Below are positions 18,001 through 28,394 of a stretch of 64,000 nucleotides of DNA, in pieces. The translations under genes and the position numbers were made by a program. The notes under the pieces are model-generated. The model worked only from the letters and a program-made list of their open reading frames with translations. It was not told where the DNA came from and searched no databases. This DNA is from Bacteroidota bacterium. GTDB taxonomy: Bacteria > Bacteroidota > Bacteroidia > UKL13-3. Every line of letters starts with the position of its first letter. Position 1 is the first letter of the stretch. The stretch lies in contig JAZKBU010000020.1 in the NCBI GenBank assembly GCA_040388375.1, positions 1 to 64,000 of the forward strand. Direction: 5' to 3'.

Positions 18001-18041
18001 GTAGAAACACTCTTTTTATGTAGGGAAAACACTCTTTTTTT
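18001..18041 (-). promoter_or_regulatory. Tandem A-tract element
   Basis: Plus-strand GTAGAAACACTCTTTTT and GGGAAAACACTCTTTTTTT are spaced 22 bp (cores 18009 and 18031). The only plausible target downstream is the broken small-peptide gene starting at 17914. Confidence 0.7.
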
Positions 18042-18085
18042 AAGAGGTTATTAAAATGAAATAAATTTTGGACAGCACATAAATT

Positions 18086-18132
18086 AAAAAAGCCGCTTAC
18101 TTATAAAGTGTATTTATAGGTAAACGGCTTTT
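18086..18132 (-). terminator. Hairpin ending the giant operon
   Basis: AAAAAGCCG ... TTATAAA pairs with TTTATAG ... CGGCTTTT, 15 bp beyond the stop codon of the 2852-residue gene. Confidence 0.8.
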
Positions 18133-18147
18133 GTTTTTGTAAGTTAA

Positions 18148-21100
18148 TTATGATGTGGCTATAGCACTTAACGCTAAAGTAAGAGGTATTTGTAAAATAG
18201 GTACAAAACTATCAGTTATAGAATAGGCGGTTAATGTAAAAGTATACGCACCTTCATTTTGTAACGGACTGTTGTTTGTTATCCACCCGTTTATAGCCGT
18301 GGTTAACATATCAGCAATGGTTTTTCCGTGGTCAGCAACATTAAGTTCGGTTGGTGTAATTAAGAGCACCGGTAAGTCTACCGTGAAAGTTGTTCCCGGT
18401 ATTACGTATGTATAATCACACTGCATTTTTATAGTGTATTGGGTAACGGCACTATTTATGTTTTCTGTTAATGCATCAAATAAAGCAAGTAATTGTGTAT
18501 TTAATGTACGTGTTGGTTGAACCGGATAGGTAGTTGTTCCAATGGTCGCTATGTCTATAGTTTTGTTGGTGTTTAACAATGGAATTAATTTATTGTAAAA
18601 CATAACCAATGGTGTTTGGTATATAAACAACGGATTGGTTGTTTGCCAGGTTCCATCATGGTTTTGCAATAACTCTTCGTTGCGTATTACAGCTACACTG
18701 CTCCAAGCATTTTGCGCACTTAAAATATCAAGGCCATTTATTACAACTGTTCTTGCAGCCACAATGTTCCTCTTTTCGTATAGCAAGTACACTTTGTTGC
18801 CTGAGTTGTCTAATTGATAATAAAGGTAAGCATGTGGTGTGCCTTTTACTGCTTCGTTTGTATAACCATCTATTGTTACTTTTATGTCGGCAGCATCTGA
18901 TTGAGCATCGCTTGCAACAATGGTTATTACCAAGTATTCTGTTGTATCCTGTGCACTTTCGGTAATGGTATAGGCCAAAGTAAATGGAGGTGCGGGAGTG
19001 TCAGCAGGAGCTGATTTTAAAATAGGCGTTCTAGGGTTTACCTGATTTGTTTGTTTCCATTGTGTAGCTACATCATTCACTAAATCAATAAAGGCAAGCA
19101 TGGCGTAACGTGCATTAATAGCCAATGGTGAAGATGCATTTAAAGTGGCAGGCGTTAGCATGGCCAGGCAATTATCAAAATCAACACTAATGGCCGGATA
19201 ATTGCTTATAAATTGGGCAAGCGCTTGGTATAAAGGTAAGTTGTCTGTGTTGGCATTGGCATAAAAAGTTTGGTTTTCTGCCGTTACGTTAAACTGTATT
19301 TCTGTTACTATGGTATCTTGCGCGGCTGAGCTGTTTTGGTAGGTATAGTAGTATTCCCATGTACGTGCTTCGCCAATGGTAATTGGTATGGGCTGTGTTG
19401 GGTCATTAACAGGATAATCAAAGTTTTGTGCAGTAATAGAAGGTGGTGTTGGGTATGCACGCAACGGTATAGGTATAGTAGTTAAACCTACATCGCTCAT
19501 ATTGGTAAGCGGGCTTGGTTTGTCTGCTATTTCACCATCAAGCGGAACAATAAAGGTTAACCACGATGATGCTAAGTAGTCTGCTAAGTCAGGTATTTGT
19601 GTTATATCAAACTCTAAGTGGCTTACTTTGTATTGCATGTCGCCAAAAGAGAAACTACGTCCTTCGGCTGCATCTTTTGCTTCAAACATATAGGTGAGCC
19701 ATGAGTTACCATTGGCAGTTGGAACCTTGGCTGTTGACAGTGAGTACTCGGTTGATTTAGGTACAATGTCTGAGCCTGCTACACTTGGATCCTGGCCTAA
19801 CATTTTTCCATATAATGAAGGAACGTATGGTGCCTGTGGCGGCTCATTATTAACTCCCTGATATGATGAACTAATGCTTGCTGTTGTTTGCACTGATGCT
19901 ACATAACGGTAAGCATTGGCCAGTTGTATTAATATTTGTTGTTTCCATTTGTCTTGTGCATTGCCAATATTAGCCGGGTTTTTTGCTACGCACGGAGGTG
20001 AGGTTTGTCCGTTACATGGGTCAATAATAAAATCAATGGTTCCTTCAATGGCTTCTGCTAAATTTTGTTTGGCATCTAATACTAATTGTAAATAATCAGG
20101 GTCGGTAGCAAATACATTTTCGGCAGTTAATAAAAATGCAGGTACTGCATAGGTTGGACTTAAAAATTTATCAACGGCTTGTAGGAACTGCTGACCCCAA
20201 CTATCCATATCAATACTGGTGAAATTTTTATTAACACCACTGGTTGGAACAAAGGCTTTACCTTGCTGATAAGTACTTACTTTAGCAGAGAACGATTGTA
20301 AACTTGTTGCCAATGGAATAGGAGCAAAGTAATACATTTGCTGGTTATTGAATCCAAACTTAAGACCATTAGCCCCTGTAGTATCAAAACGTACCATCCA
20401 AATTGGAGCAGTGGCTGTCGTATCGCTATTGCCTTTGGTTAGGTTAGCCCCGGTAGCTGCTTTTAGTACTATGCCGGTATTTGGTTGGTTTATGAATGCT
20501 TTTTCAAACTCTTGTGCAAAGTAAGTAAGCGCAAGCATACTGTTTAGTGTGTTTTCTGATAGTGGTTGTATAACGGTATTGGCTAAAGCTACACCTGCTA
20601 CGGTGGCAAAATTAGGATCTAAGTTAGCTACACGCTGCATGGTTAAACTGGTTAAAACCAATGAAATTTCGGGCAGTGTAGTTAAGTTAGTGGTTGTTAT
20701 AGTATCACTGATAGTATATGTTGCTATAGCAGCTGGCTGTTGTCCGGCAGCTATTGCTTTGAGGTAAGTAATAATAGGATTGATAAAGTTGGTTAACAAA
20801 TCGCTATTGGCAATGGTATGTTCAGTTGGTGTGGTAATAGCTCCAACTATTTTATCTTCTACCGTTGTTGTATAATGAATAACCATATCGTTGCTGTTAA
20901 GCTGATAATAGATATTCATGTATGTAATCAAGTCTATTTGCGCATTGTTTTCTGCTCCTGTGCCTTGGTAACGTACGGTATTGAAATTAAAGTTTAAGTT
21001 AATGTTTGGATTGCTGCCATTTAATTTAAATAAATACGATGCAGATACTGAAGGCCATTGGCTAAGTGCAATAATGGCATCAGCATATAACAACTGCATA

Positions 21101-24100
21101 GAAGCACTTAATGGTGTTGTACTTGCCGGAGGAATGTTTCCAAACATGTCTTGCCAGTTAAGTACCATTTGTACGTTTGTGCCTATACCTGCGTATGGAT
21201 TAGGGTATAAAGGATCAGTACCTACGGGTTGTACATATTTGTAGTATGGTACAACTGCATTGTAATTCCAATATTCCACATCATCATTGGCAGCAGTATT
21301 GCCTGCTTTTGTATTGGCAATAGCTTCTTCATCCATTGAGTCTACTGGGCCGGCCGGTGTAAGGCTTATAAAAGCCGGTATAGCCGGAACTGATAAACCA
21401 ATCAGGTTGAATTGTGTTTCTAAGTATACTTTATTTTCTGCCGGAGTAGGTATTGGTTGTGTTGGCGTATAATCGCCTGGATTTTGACGCGAAACCTGGT
21501 AACCTACATTGCCCGGTAATAAGGTAGCTACACGTGTTGTATATTGTTGTGCTGCCGGAGCATCGTCAGGCGATTGAACAAATACGGATGTGTTTGAAGT
21601 ATCAATAGTATCGCCAATAACCACACCGTTTACAAAAGGATTGGTAATTAAATTATCGTAGGTAATAACCAATGTAAGGTTAGCCATTCCATTGCCTGCA
21701 AATAAAGTATCAGGTAGTCCTTTGTTCTCGCTGTTGTTATAGTAAAAATAAAAACCACCGCTGCGTACTATGCTGCATTCCCATAATAGTTTAATAAAAT
21801 CTCCGGCACTGTTCAGTGTATTGTAGTTTCTTGCCGGAGGTGTATCAAGTGCCATAAAGTCCATAGCCATCAATGCTACCGGATTGGTTTCTGTTGATAG
21901 GTTGGCTTGTACAATGGCTGTTTTAAAATCACCATTGGCATCTGAAACATAACCACCTGCTGAATTTTGCGTAGGGTCAGGTTGATACAATATTTGAATT
22001 TGCTGAATGGTTTTTGTGCCATCGCTATCATTGTTTGTATTCAAATAAGTAAGTAACTCTTGTAGGTAAACAGTACCTGCATCATCAGCTCCTACCAAGT
22101 TATACATGTTGTTTGATAGTGGAGTTATTTGTCCGTTAACGGCTGTTATTTTTTGCAATGAAAAATTAACGATGGTACCCCAAGTATAGTTTTTTACTGT
22201 TGCTTTGGTAGTTCCACTATCGGTTGTTGTTAGTGTTTTAACATCAAAAAGCCAGTTGCCATTTTCTGCAAAAATAGTTGTTAAGTTAGAAGGTAATTTC
22301 CACAATACAGGTTCATTGCTAACGCCTGTATAATAATCGCCTGGGTATTGCCATAAAGCTGGGCTACCTAATGAAAATGTTTGAGGAGTATCATTGTAAT
22401 TAATAAGTGCACTAGGCCCTTGCGTTAAGGTTGGTGTAAAGTTGGTACCTGCTACATCGTTTATATGTTGTATCTCACTATCATCAATAGTAATGGTCAA
22501 TGTATTGTTGGTTGAAGCAACCATGTTAATCCAGCTTACATTTGGGTTTTGTAACAACACTGAATATTTGTCGCCTTTCTTCAAGGTTGGAATAGCTATT
22601 TGCTGGCCGGTTAACAAGTACAATGGTTGTGTAGTTCCAACAGCTGCATTGGGTGGTGGAGGTAAGCGTAAACCATGTAACATAAAGCGTGAAGCCATGC
22701 CGGCTATTCCTTGAACACTTGCAGTTACTGCATTGCTCACTACATCACTCACTTTAGCTGATGCACTGTTTTGTGTATTTAAATAATCCAATGCTGCCTG
22801 TAATGCCTGTTTGGCCAATAAAGCAACAAAGTCGGTAAACATGAATGTAGGGAACGACAGGTTTGGTTGTTGTTCGTATGTCGGGTCAATTACATTGCTG
22901 CGATCTGTGTTATCATAATACTCAGCCGTAATGCCTGATTGGTAGTCAACACCGCTTGATGCGAGTATGGCTGTTATATCGCTGATATAATTTTGTGTAC
23001 CTGTCGGTGTGTTTGTTGCAAAATTAACCGGAGTACCTGCGATACCATTCAGGCTGGTATTTAAAATTAATTCGGGTATTACAGGAAAAACAGCGGCATC
23101 CATGGTACCACTTTGTGTAGCATCAACTGCACTGATGTTTAGTTTAAAGTAATTGCTGAAGAAAGTTTTTATATCATCATGTGCAGCGTTTGTATAGTTA
23201 AACGGAGCCTCATGGTTTGGTCGTGTGTTAAAATAGCAAAGCAGGGTACTTATTTGTGCTGCTGTTATGGTTTGATTTTGAAGCCAGTTTAAACCGGTAT
23301 TGTCAGTAGTGTTACCAATCAACGCATTGATAGCCCAGTACAATACACCTTCGGTTAAAGCGGAAAGACTATTATCTGCTGCATCTGTCCTGATGTATAG
23401 CATGGCTTCGTATTGAGGTCCTGATGCACCTGCTTCGCCTGATACGGTTAGTTGCGGAAAAAACAACAAATCTAATGGTACTTGTGTAGCCGGTTGAATG
23501 GGTTGCCATTTTAAAGTTATAGTATCGTTTGTAGCCATCATTATTCTTGGGGTGCTCATTGCAGCCACTTTTCTTGCTGCGGTTTTTGTTACGGTTTTAG
23601 CTGGACATAAGTTCCACGGAGCACTAGCCGAAGTATCATTACCAATGGTAAATGATGCGCGTATAGTAGCACTAAAATGCAATGATACTTTAATTGAGAA
23701 TAAACCCAAGTTTATTTTAATGGTAAGCTTTACGGAAACACCTGCTTCAAAAGTTATAGGTATTGGCATATAACTTTCTATTACCATGGTAATGTAAGCA
23801 TAGGCCATAATATCAAGTCGGGCTGATATAATAGCAAAATTAATTTCGCCATATATATGGCCTGTTAAACCAAATGTTCCTTGTATTTTATAATAGGTTT
23901 CATCGTGGCTGTTTAAAGTGGGATTGGCACTGAAAAAACCTAATACGCCTTGAAAAATACCAACGGCTGTTAATGAAAGTCCTGCCTTTAATATACCTTC
24001 ATCAATGGTTTTACCTACGCCTAATGAAAGTCCTAAACCAAACTCTATAACAGGGTTAAATACTCCACAAGTTGTAGTAGGTACATTGGTTGAAGTGGCG

Positions 24101-26706
24101 CCACTTAAGTAACCAAAATAAAACCCACCGTAACCCACAAAAGGAAATACTTGTATAGAGAATGAACGAGAGAAATCGGTTATGCTGGCCGGGAAACCAA
24201 AGTCTAAATAAAAGTTACCATTGGTATAAATTTTTATACCAATTATAGGTAGTGTGATAGATACTTCTCCAAACTCCATGTGTCGCCATGCATCAGGTAC
24301 TTGTAAGTCTAGCTGATACATACCTATGGAGTCGTTTATTTTTTTGTATAAAATTTCAAATTGTAAACCGGCAAATGCTTTTGCATCGGGGTTAACGCCT
24401 ACCAATAAACCATACATGTTAGGGTCGTTAAATACTGCAGCTATACGGTAAAATTTGGCTACCGTAAAATCAGTACCAATAAGCCAATTACTGTTTTGGT
24501 CAAATACGAGTGTGCCGGGTTTGGTGGTGCCTGTTGCTGCAGGTACGGGTACATCTGTCGAGTTTTCATCGGACGAAGATGTAAAGGCATTGTTTAAGGC
24601 TATTATGGCCGCATCTACAGAGTCTAAACTAGCGGTCTCGTACATGGAAACATGCTGACCCATTGCTAATAATTTTAAGTCGAAAAACTCACTACCCATA
24701 CCCGGTACCGGTGGCATTTTGGTGGCATCGCTACCTTTGCCATCTTTTTGTAAAGGAGAGTCGCTTTCAATTGGTAAGCCTAAGAATGTTCCGTCAAAAT
24801 ACATGTACACGCCACTGCCTGTAACAGAATCTTCTTTGGTTATTTTAATGCCTTTTATATTGATAAATCCTAAATCAACATTGATTGGAATGGTGGCTAC
24901 AATACTACTTTGAGCAGAGTCTTTATAACGGGTATAGGTAAATTCAAATCCCGATAAATCAATGCTGTTTAATAAATTCCATGGTGCAGGTAAAGTAAAG
25001 CCCGGGCTGAAAACTCCAACAAAGGTGCTTATTAATTCGCCTAACGAAATCTTATCAAACTTAATGTCTATAATATCGTTTTTGGCATTGCTTGTATAGG
25101 TAATGGTACTGGCAAATTCAGGTAGATTTAAATATACTACGGTATCAGCAGTGCCAAATTTATAACCCACTATAAAAGTTAATCCAAGCATCTGGCGTGC
25201 ATCGGCTGTACCGGTAATGGTACCCGATGTTTTACCATCGGCAAAGGTAATATCTACATTGGCACTTAACCTTAAGTCGAAAGAGCTGTATTGCAAATGC
25301 CAGTCAACATCACCTTGTACTTCATATATGGATGATTTACTTGTATCGTCAGGCAAAGTATCGGTAAAGCTTACATTGCTTATATTAGGTAAGTTATTGG
25401 TTACCCAACTTGGAATGGTATTTATACCCATGCCAAATGCTTGTAAGAAAGTAGTAGCAATATCGCCTAACGAAATGGTTTGATCAGTTCCGGTACTTGC
25501 ATTGAAAATCCACGCACTTCCATCATAAGCGGCTGATATATTTAAGTCAACCCCTGTGTCCGGAGTACTTGGGCCTATGTGAAACGAACCTGCTATTTTT
25601 CCTGTGGTTACACCTTGTTGGCTGCTAACATCCAAACTCAGTCCGGTCATAGTAAAACTTAAGTCGGGGCTTGTTATAGTAAAGAAAACCCAGTTGGTAA
25701 CTATAGCGCAATTGAGTATATAGTTTTTAGCGTTAGGGTCTATTTCTATATTTAAAACAGTTATTTCCGATTGCAGGTCAATACTCGTCCCGCTCCAGAA
25801 CATGGTAAGTAAATCGCCTAACTGTATGGTGCCATCAATAAGTTGTACACTGGCTGTAAAAACAGGAACGTGTGCAACTACCTGTATGTTATTGGAGCCT
25901 GCAGGCCCTATGGTAAAATTACCTGTAATAGTAAATTCAGTATTAATACCTCCGGGTGTTCCAAAACCTGCAACCAGGGAATTAATATCAATACCGGTAA
26001 CAGCTACACCGGGTAAAATTTGCCATATATAATCAGATGGTGTGCTAATATCAACCGCAATGTATTCTACATTGCCTCCGGCTGAATTATAGCTAATATC
26101 AATGGTTTTAAGGCCAAGTGTGGTTAAGGTGCTGAAAGGTTGTGGCAATGCAGTAGTAAGGTTAACACCTCCTACTAACTGGTAAAAGTTTGAAATGCTT
26201 GGATATGGTTCAAGAAAAGCGCCTTGAAATAACCAGGTATTATTGGTAACGGGATAACCCATTGTTACCTGTAGTTTTACTGCGGTATCAATACTACCGC
26301 CTAATAAACCAACTACCGGTACTTGTGCTTCTGCTACTGAAATGTTATAAAACGGGGCACCAATGGAAAACCAATCAACTCCGGGAAGCGATAACATCTG
26401 GTTGGAAAGCATAATGTTAAATGTAGAGTTGAGAATCTGGCTGTTTATATAAAAGTTGACTGAACAATCGCAGTTGGGTATTCCAAATGAATTGGTGCTG
26501 CCGGTTATTAATATGCTGTTTTCATCAGGCATAGCAATAACTACGTTGTTAATCACTAGCTGGTTATCGGGTACGAATTGCTTGTATGCACTTGAGGTAA
26601 CAGGCAGGTTAAGGGCAGCCGTGGCATTAACAAAAAATAATTGTTGTTGGGTATTTACCTGTTGTTGTAAGCCGGTATATAATTGTTGTAATTGTAATGC
26701 GTTCAT
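18148..26706 (-). CDS. Giant leaderless beta-rich protein (2852 aa), function unknown
   Basis: No family recognised with confidence. There is no signal peptide (it starts MNALQLQQLYTGLQQQVNTQ) and no T9SS tail. Residues about 40-1100 are long runs of alternating amphipathic beta-strands with recurring blocks of the type ITGNFTIGPAG, IQLGDLLTMFW, ISLGDIATTFLQAFG and ISLGELISTFVGVF, suggesting repeated modules of about 150 residues. A hydrophobic, glycine-rich segment (about 910-1080, e.g. FEAGVSVKLTIKINLGLFS) follows. The remaining 1700 residues are Asn/Thr/Pro-rich with blocks such as YPGDYYTGVSNEPVLWKLP. The strand pattern recalls the DUF6603-type giant proteins, but I cannot verify that. 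It is last in a five-gene operon, 15 bp after the GT-B-like gene. A structural, carrier or toxin-like role is only conjecture. Confidence 0.75.
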   Translation of the reverse strand: MNALQLQQLYTGLQQQVNTQQQLFFVNATAALNLPVTSSAYKQFVPDNQLVINNVVIAMPDENSILITGSTNSFGIPNCDCSVNFYINSQILNSTFNIMLSNQMLSLPGVDWFSIGAPFYNISVAEAQVPVVGLLGGSIDTAVKLQVTMGYPVTNNTWLFQGAFLEPYPSISNFYQLVGGVNLTTALPQPFSTLTTLGLKTIDISYNSAGGNVEYIAVDISTPSDYIWQILPGVAVTGIDINSLVAGFGTPGGINTEFTITGNFTIGPAGSNNIQVVAHVPVFTASVQLIDGTIQLGDLLTMFWSGTSIDLQSEITVLNIEIDPNAKNYILNCAIVTNWVFFTITSPDLSFTMTGLSLDVSSQQGVTTGKIAGSFHIGPSTPDTGVDLNISAAYDGSAWIFNASTGTDQTISLGDIATTFLQAFGMGINTIPSWVTNNLPNISNVSFTDTLPDDTSKSSIYEVQGDVDWHLQYSSFDLRLSANVDITFADGKTSGTITGTADARQMLGLTFIVGYKFGTADTVVYLNLPEFASTITYTSNAKNDIIDIKFDKISLGELISTFVGVFSPGFTLPAPWNLLNSIDLSGFEFTYTRYKDSAQSSIVATIPINVDLGFINIKGIKITKEDSVTGSGVYMYFDGTFLGLPIESDSPLQKDGKGSDATKMPPVPGMGSEFFDLKLLAMGQHVSMYETASLDSVDAAIIALNNAFTSSSDENSTDVPVPAATGTTKPGTLVFDQNSNWLIGTDFTVAKFYRIAAVFNDPNMYGLLVGVNPDAKAFAGLQFEILYKKINDSIGMYQLDLQVPDAWRHMEFGEVSITLPIIGIKIYTNGNFYLDFGFPASITDFSRSFSIQVFPFVGYGGFYFGYLSGATSTNVPTTTCGVFNPVIEFGLGLSLGVGKTIDEGILKAGLSLTAVGIFQGVLGFFSANPTLNSHDETYYKIQGTFGLTGHIYGEINFAIISARLDIMAYAYITMVIESYMPIPITFEAGVSVKLTIKINLGLFSIKVSLHFSATIRASFTIGNDTSASAPWNLCPAKTVTKTAARKVAAMSTPRIMMATNDTITLKWQPIQPATQVPLDLLFFPQLTVSGEAGASGPQYEAMLYIRTDAADNSLSALTEGVLYWAINALIGNTTDNTGLNWLQNQTITAAQISTLLCYFNTRPNHEAPFNYTNAAHDDIKTFFSNYFKLNISAVDATQSGTMDAAVFPVIPELILNTSLNGIAGTPVNFATNTPTGTQNYISDITAILASSGVDYQSGITAEYYDNTDRSNVIDPTYEQQPNLSFPTFMFTDFVALLAKQALQAALDYLNTQNSASAKVSDVVSNAVTASVQGIAGMASRFMLHGLRLPPPPNAAVGTTQPLYLLTGQQIAIPTLKKGDKYSVLLQNPNVSWINMVASTNNTLTITIDDSEIQHINDVAGTNFTPTLTQGPSALINYNDTPQTFSLGSPALWQYPGDYYTGVSNEPVLWKLPSNLTTIFAENGNWLFDVKTLTTTDSGTTKATVKNYTWGTIVNFSLQKITAVNGQITPLSNNMYNLVGADDAGTVYLQELLTYLNTNNDSDGTKTIQQIQILYQPDPTQNSAGGYVSDANGDFKTAIVQANLSTETNPVALMAMDFMALDTPPARNYNTLNSAGDFIKLLWECSIVRSGGFYFYYNNSENKGLPDTLFAGNGMANLTLVITYDNLITNPFVNGVVIGDTIDTSNTSVFVQSPDDAPAAQQYTTRVATLLPGNVGYQVSRQNPGDYTPTQPIPTPAENKVYLETQFNLIGLSVPAIPAFISLTPAGPVDSMDEEAIANTKAGNTAANDDVEYWNYNAVVPYYKYVQPVGTDPLYPNPYAGIGTNVQMVLNWQDMFGNIPPASTTPLSASMQLLYADAIIALSQWPSVSASYLFKLNGSNPNINLNFNFNTVRYQGTGAENNAQIDLITYMNIYYQLNSNDMVIHYTTTVEDKIVGAITTPTEHTIANSDLLTNFINPIITYLKAIAAGQQPAAIATYTISDTITTTNLTTLPEISLVLTSLTMQRVANLDPNFATVAGVALANTVIQPLSENTLNSMLALTYFAQEFEKAFINQPNTGIVLKAATGANLTKGNSDTTATAPIWMVRFDTTGANGLKFGFNNQQMYYFAPIPLATSLQSFSAKVSTYQQGKAFVPTSGVNKNFTSIDMDSWGQQFLQAVDKFLSPTYAVPAFLLTAENVFATDPDYLQLVLDAKQNLAEAIEGTIDFIIDPCNGQTSPPCVAKNPANIGNAQDKWKQQILIQLANAYRYVASVQTTASISSSYQGVNNEPPQAPYVPSLYGKMLGQDPSVAGSDIVPKSTEYSLSTAKVPTANGNSWLTYMFEAKDAAEGRSFSFGDMQYKVSHLEFDITQIPDLADYLASSWLTFIVPLDGEIADKPSPLTNMSDVGLTTIPIPLRAYPTPPSITAQNFDYPVNDPTQPIPITIGEARTWEYYYTYQNSSAAQDTIVTEIQFNVTAENQTFYANANTDNLPLYQALAQFISNYPAISVDFDNCLAMLTPATLNASSPLAINARYAMLAFIDLVNDVATQWKQTNQVNPRTPILKSAPADTPAPPFTLAYTITESAQDTTEYLVITIVASDAQSDAADIKVTIDGYTNEAVKGTPHAYLYYQLDNSGNKVYLLYEKRNIVAARTVVINGLDILSAQNAWSSVAVIRNEELLQNHDGTWQTTNPLFIYQTPLVMFYNKLIPLLNTNKTIDIATIGTTTYPVQPTRTLNTQLLALFDALTENINSAVTQYTIKMQCDYTYVIPGTTFTVDLPVLLITPTELNVADHGKTIADMLTTAINGWITNNSPLQNEGAYTFTLTAYSITDSFVPILQIPLTLALSAIATS

Positions 26707-26721
26707 AGGTTTATTATATAA

Positions 26722-28356
26722 TTATTGGCCATCAAGATTATTTACGAAACTTAAGAAATACAGAAGCCCTAAGAATAGTTTGTCTTGCTGCTGATTTTGA
26801 AAGAAATTGTATAAGTCGGTAAAATAGGGTCTGAGAGAACCTGCAGCATCAGCAGCCTTGTAAGCATCAATGGTTAAGGAAGCAATGGTATAAATGGGGG
26901 TTGCCTGGAGCCCCGGAGAAGGAGGATTTAAAATAAATGCATCTCCAAGGCTGGCGTTGATAGTTGCTGTTGAATCTTTGAATCCTAATACAGCATTATT
27001 GCATCTGGTAGCTGTGGGGCCATTAGGAGCGCTTAATGGCAAAGTAGGATAAACAATGCCTGCATCTTTTAATAAGTTTAAGTAAGGCTTATTTAAATTG
27101 AGCACAAGGTTGGCAGTGGCTTTCCCTTCTAATAAGCTTGGCAGCGAGCTACAGGCATACATATAATCAAATGCGCTTATAGGTAGGCCGCCCATTTTTA
27201 TTACCAATATTTTGTTAGCACCACCGGCTCCCTGTAATGCCGCAATTTTTGCATCAAGGTCAGCATTGTCATAATTAATTACCTCTACATGATTGGCTGC
27301 TATGTCGCCCTGTATGGCAGGTAATTGTGTTACAATCGCATTCAGGTTTGGCAAGTCTGCTGCTGCACCGCTTAATAAGGTATTGAGTGCGGTATAGCTG
27401 GCAGCCGGGATGTCGGCAATATTTACAATAATGGCTCCACGCTGTAAATTAGCCAGTGTAGAAAAACGTTGTGTATATCTTACAGCGGTTATAAGGTCAA
27501 ATAATACATTTTGAGAAAGTACTGCAGGGTTTGCATTGGTTGCCCCTGTAACATCACTTCCTCCTATTCCATATACAGGTAACAGGTTTATGGGATTTTC
27601 TGCACTGGTACAAGCAGCTATAATTTTTTGGTATGGCGTATATTTATTTTGATTGGGAGCTACAAAACTGGCCTGTGTAGGAGCTGCTGGGGCATTAATA
27701 AAGTAGCCTCTTTTTCTTCCATAAGTGAGTCCGCCCAAAGCAGCAACGTTTAGTATATTTTCTCTTGCCGGCAGGTCCTGTTGTTGTATTGCATTCTCCT
27801 GAGCCCATTGGTAAGGCTGAAGCTTTAAAAACAAATTAACATTCACACCCTTTGCATTCGGGTCATCAGGGTAAGGCTTGTTAGCTAAGTTTGTAGCGTT
27901 GCTGTCAAACCCCCCGGTAAAACCAAAATTAAGCAAAGGATAGTCTGCTGCATGGGCTTTGAAATAGGATAAAGGAATCATTGATGCTGTTGTGCTGGCA
28001 TTCAAAGCTACGTTTACAGGTGTACCATTAGCGTTGGGAACAAATCCGGGTATTAGCTTGATTAACTTATCGGCAGTCAGGTTGTCTGCCTCGCCTACGG
28101 CATAAACAACATCGTAGTTTTGGTTAAAACCTAACTGTATAAGGCGCGACATAATTAATACGGTGTTTGACTGATGCCCCATACCCGGAGAATCAGCTAC
28201 AAATACCCTGATTATTCTATTCTCTTCAAGCTGCAGAAAGTTGCTGATGAGTGTTTGTTGTTGCTGCAAACTTTCCGTAAATATATCGGCTACATTATCT
28301 AAAAGTGTTTGTATTGATTCAACTAAAGGTTGTTCGGGTATTGTATTCAATGGCAT
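26722..28356 (-). CDS. GT-B-like glycosyltransferase-fold protein
   Basis: 544 residues from the ATG at 28356 (MPLNTIPEQPLV). An in-frame ATG at 28476 would run into the upstream gene, so the shorter start is preferred. The first Rossmann strand and loop, RVFVADSPGMGHQSN (about 50-64), resembles the GxGH loop of MurG/UGT-type GT-B enzymes. Around 403-426 SSLPSLLEGKATANLVLNLN then KPYL resembles their C-terminal nucleotide-sugar site (PSLLEG ... GKP). Between them is a long insertion with little similarity to known enzymes. There is no leader peptide. It could be an active glycosyltransferase modifying the neighbouring giant proteins or a degenerate, non-catalytic fold. It sits between two giant genes of unknown function. 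Confidence 0.6.
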   Translation of the reverse strand: MPLNTIPEQPLVESIQTLLDNVADIFTESLQQQQTLISNFLQLEENRIIRVFVADSPGMGHQSNTVLIMSRLIQLGFNQNYDVVYAVGEADNLTADKLIKLIPGFVPNANGTPVNVALNASTTASMIPLSYFKAHAADYPLLNFGFTGGFDSNATNLANKPYPDDPNAKGVNVNLFLKLQPYQWAQENAIQQQDLPARENILNVAALGGLTYGRKRGYFINAPAAPTQASFVAPNQNKYTPYQKIIAACTSAENPINLLPVYGIGGSDVTGATNANPAVLSQNVLFDLITAVRYTQRFSTLANLQRGAIIVNIADIPAASYTALNTLLSGAAADLPNLNAIVTQLPAIQGDIAANHVEVINYDNADLDAKIAALQGAGGANKILVIKMGGLPISAFDYMYACSSLPSLLEGKATANLVLNLNKPYLNLLKDAGIVYPTLPLSAPNGPTATRCNNAVLGFKDSTATINASLGDAFILNPPSPGLQATPIYTIASLTIDAYKAADAAGSLRPYFTDLYNFFQNQQQDKLFLGLLYFLSFVNNLDGQ

Positions 28357-28394
28357 AGTGATAAGGTTTAAGATAAATAACTTAATTTTTTGTT

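Noticed and set aside
17802-18032. 76-residue minus-strand open frame
   Set aside because: It runs through the tandem element and lacks coding features; the other frame encodes a leader peptide.
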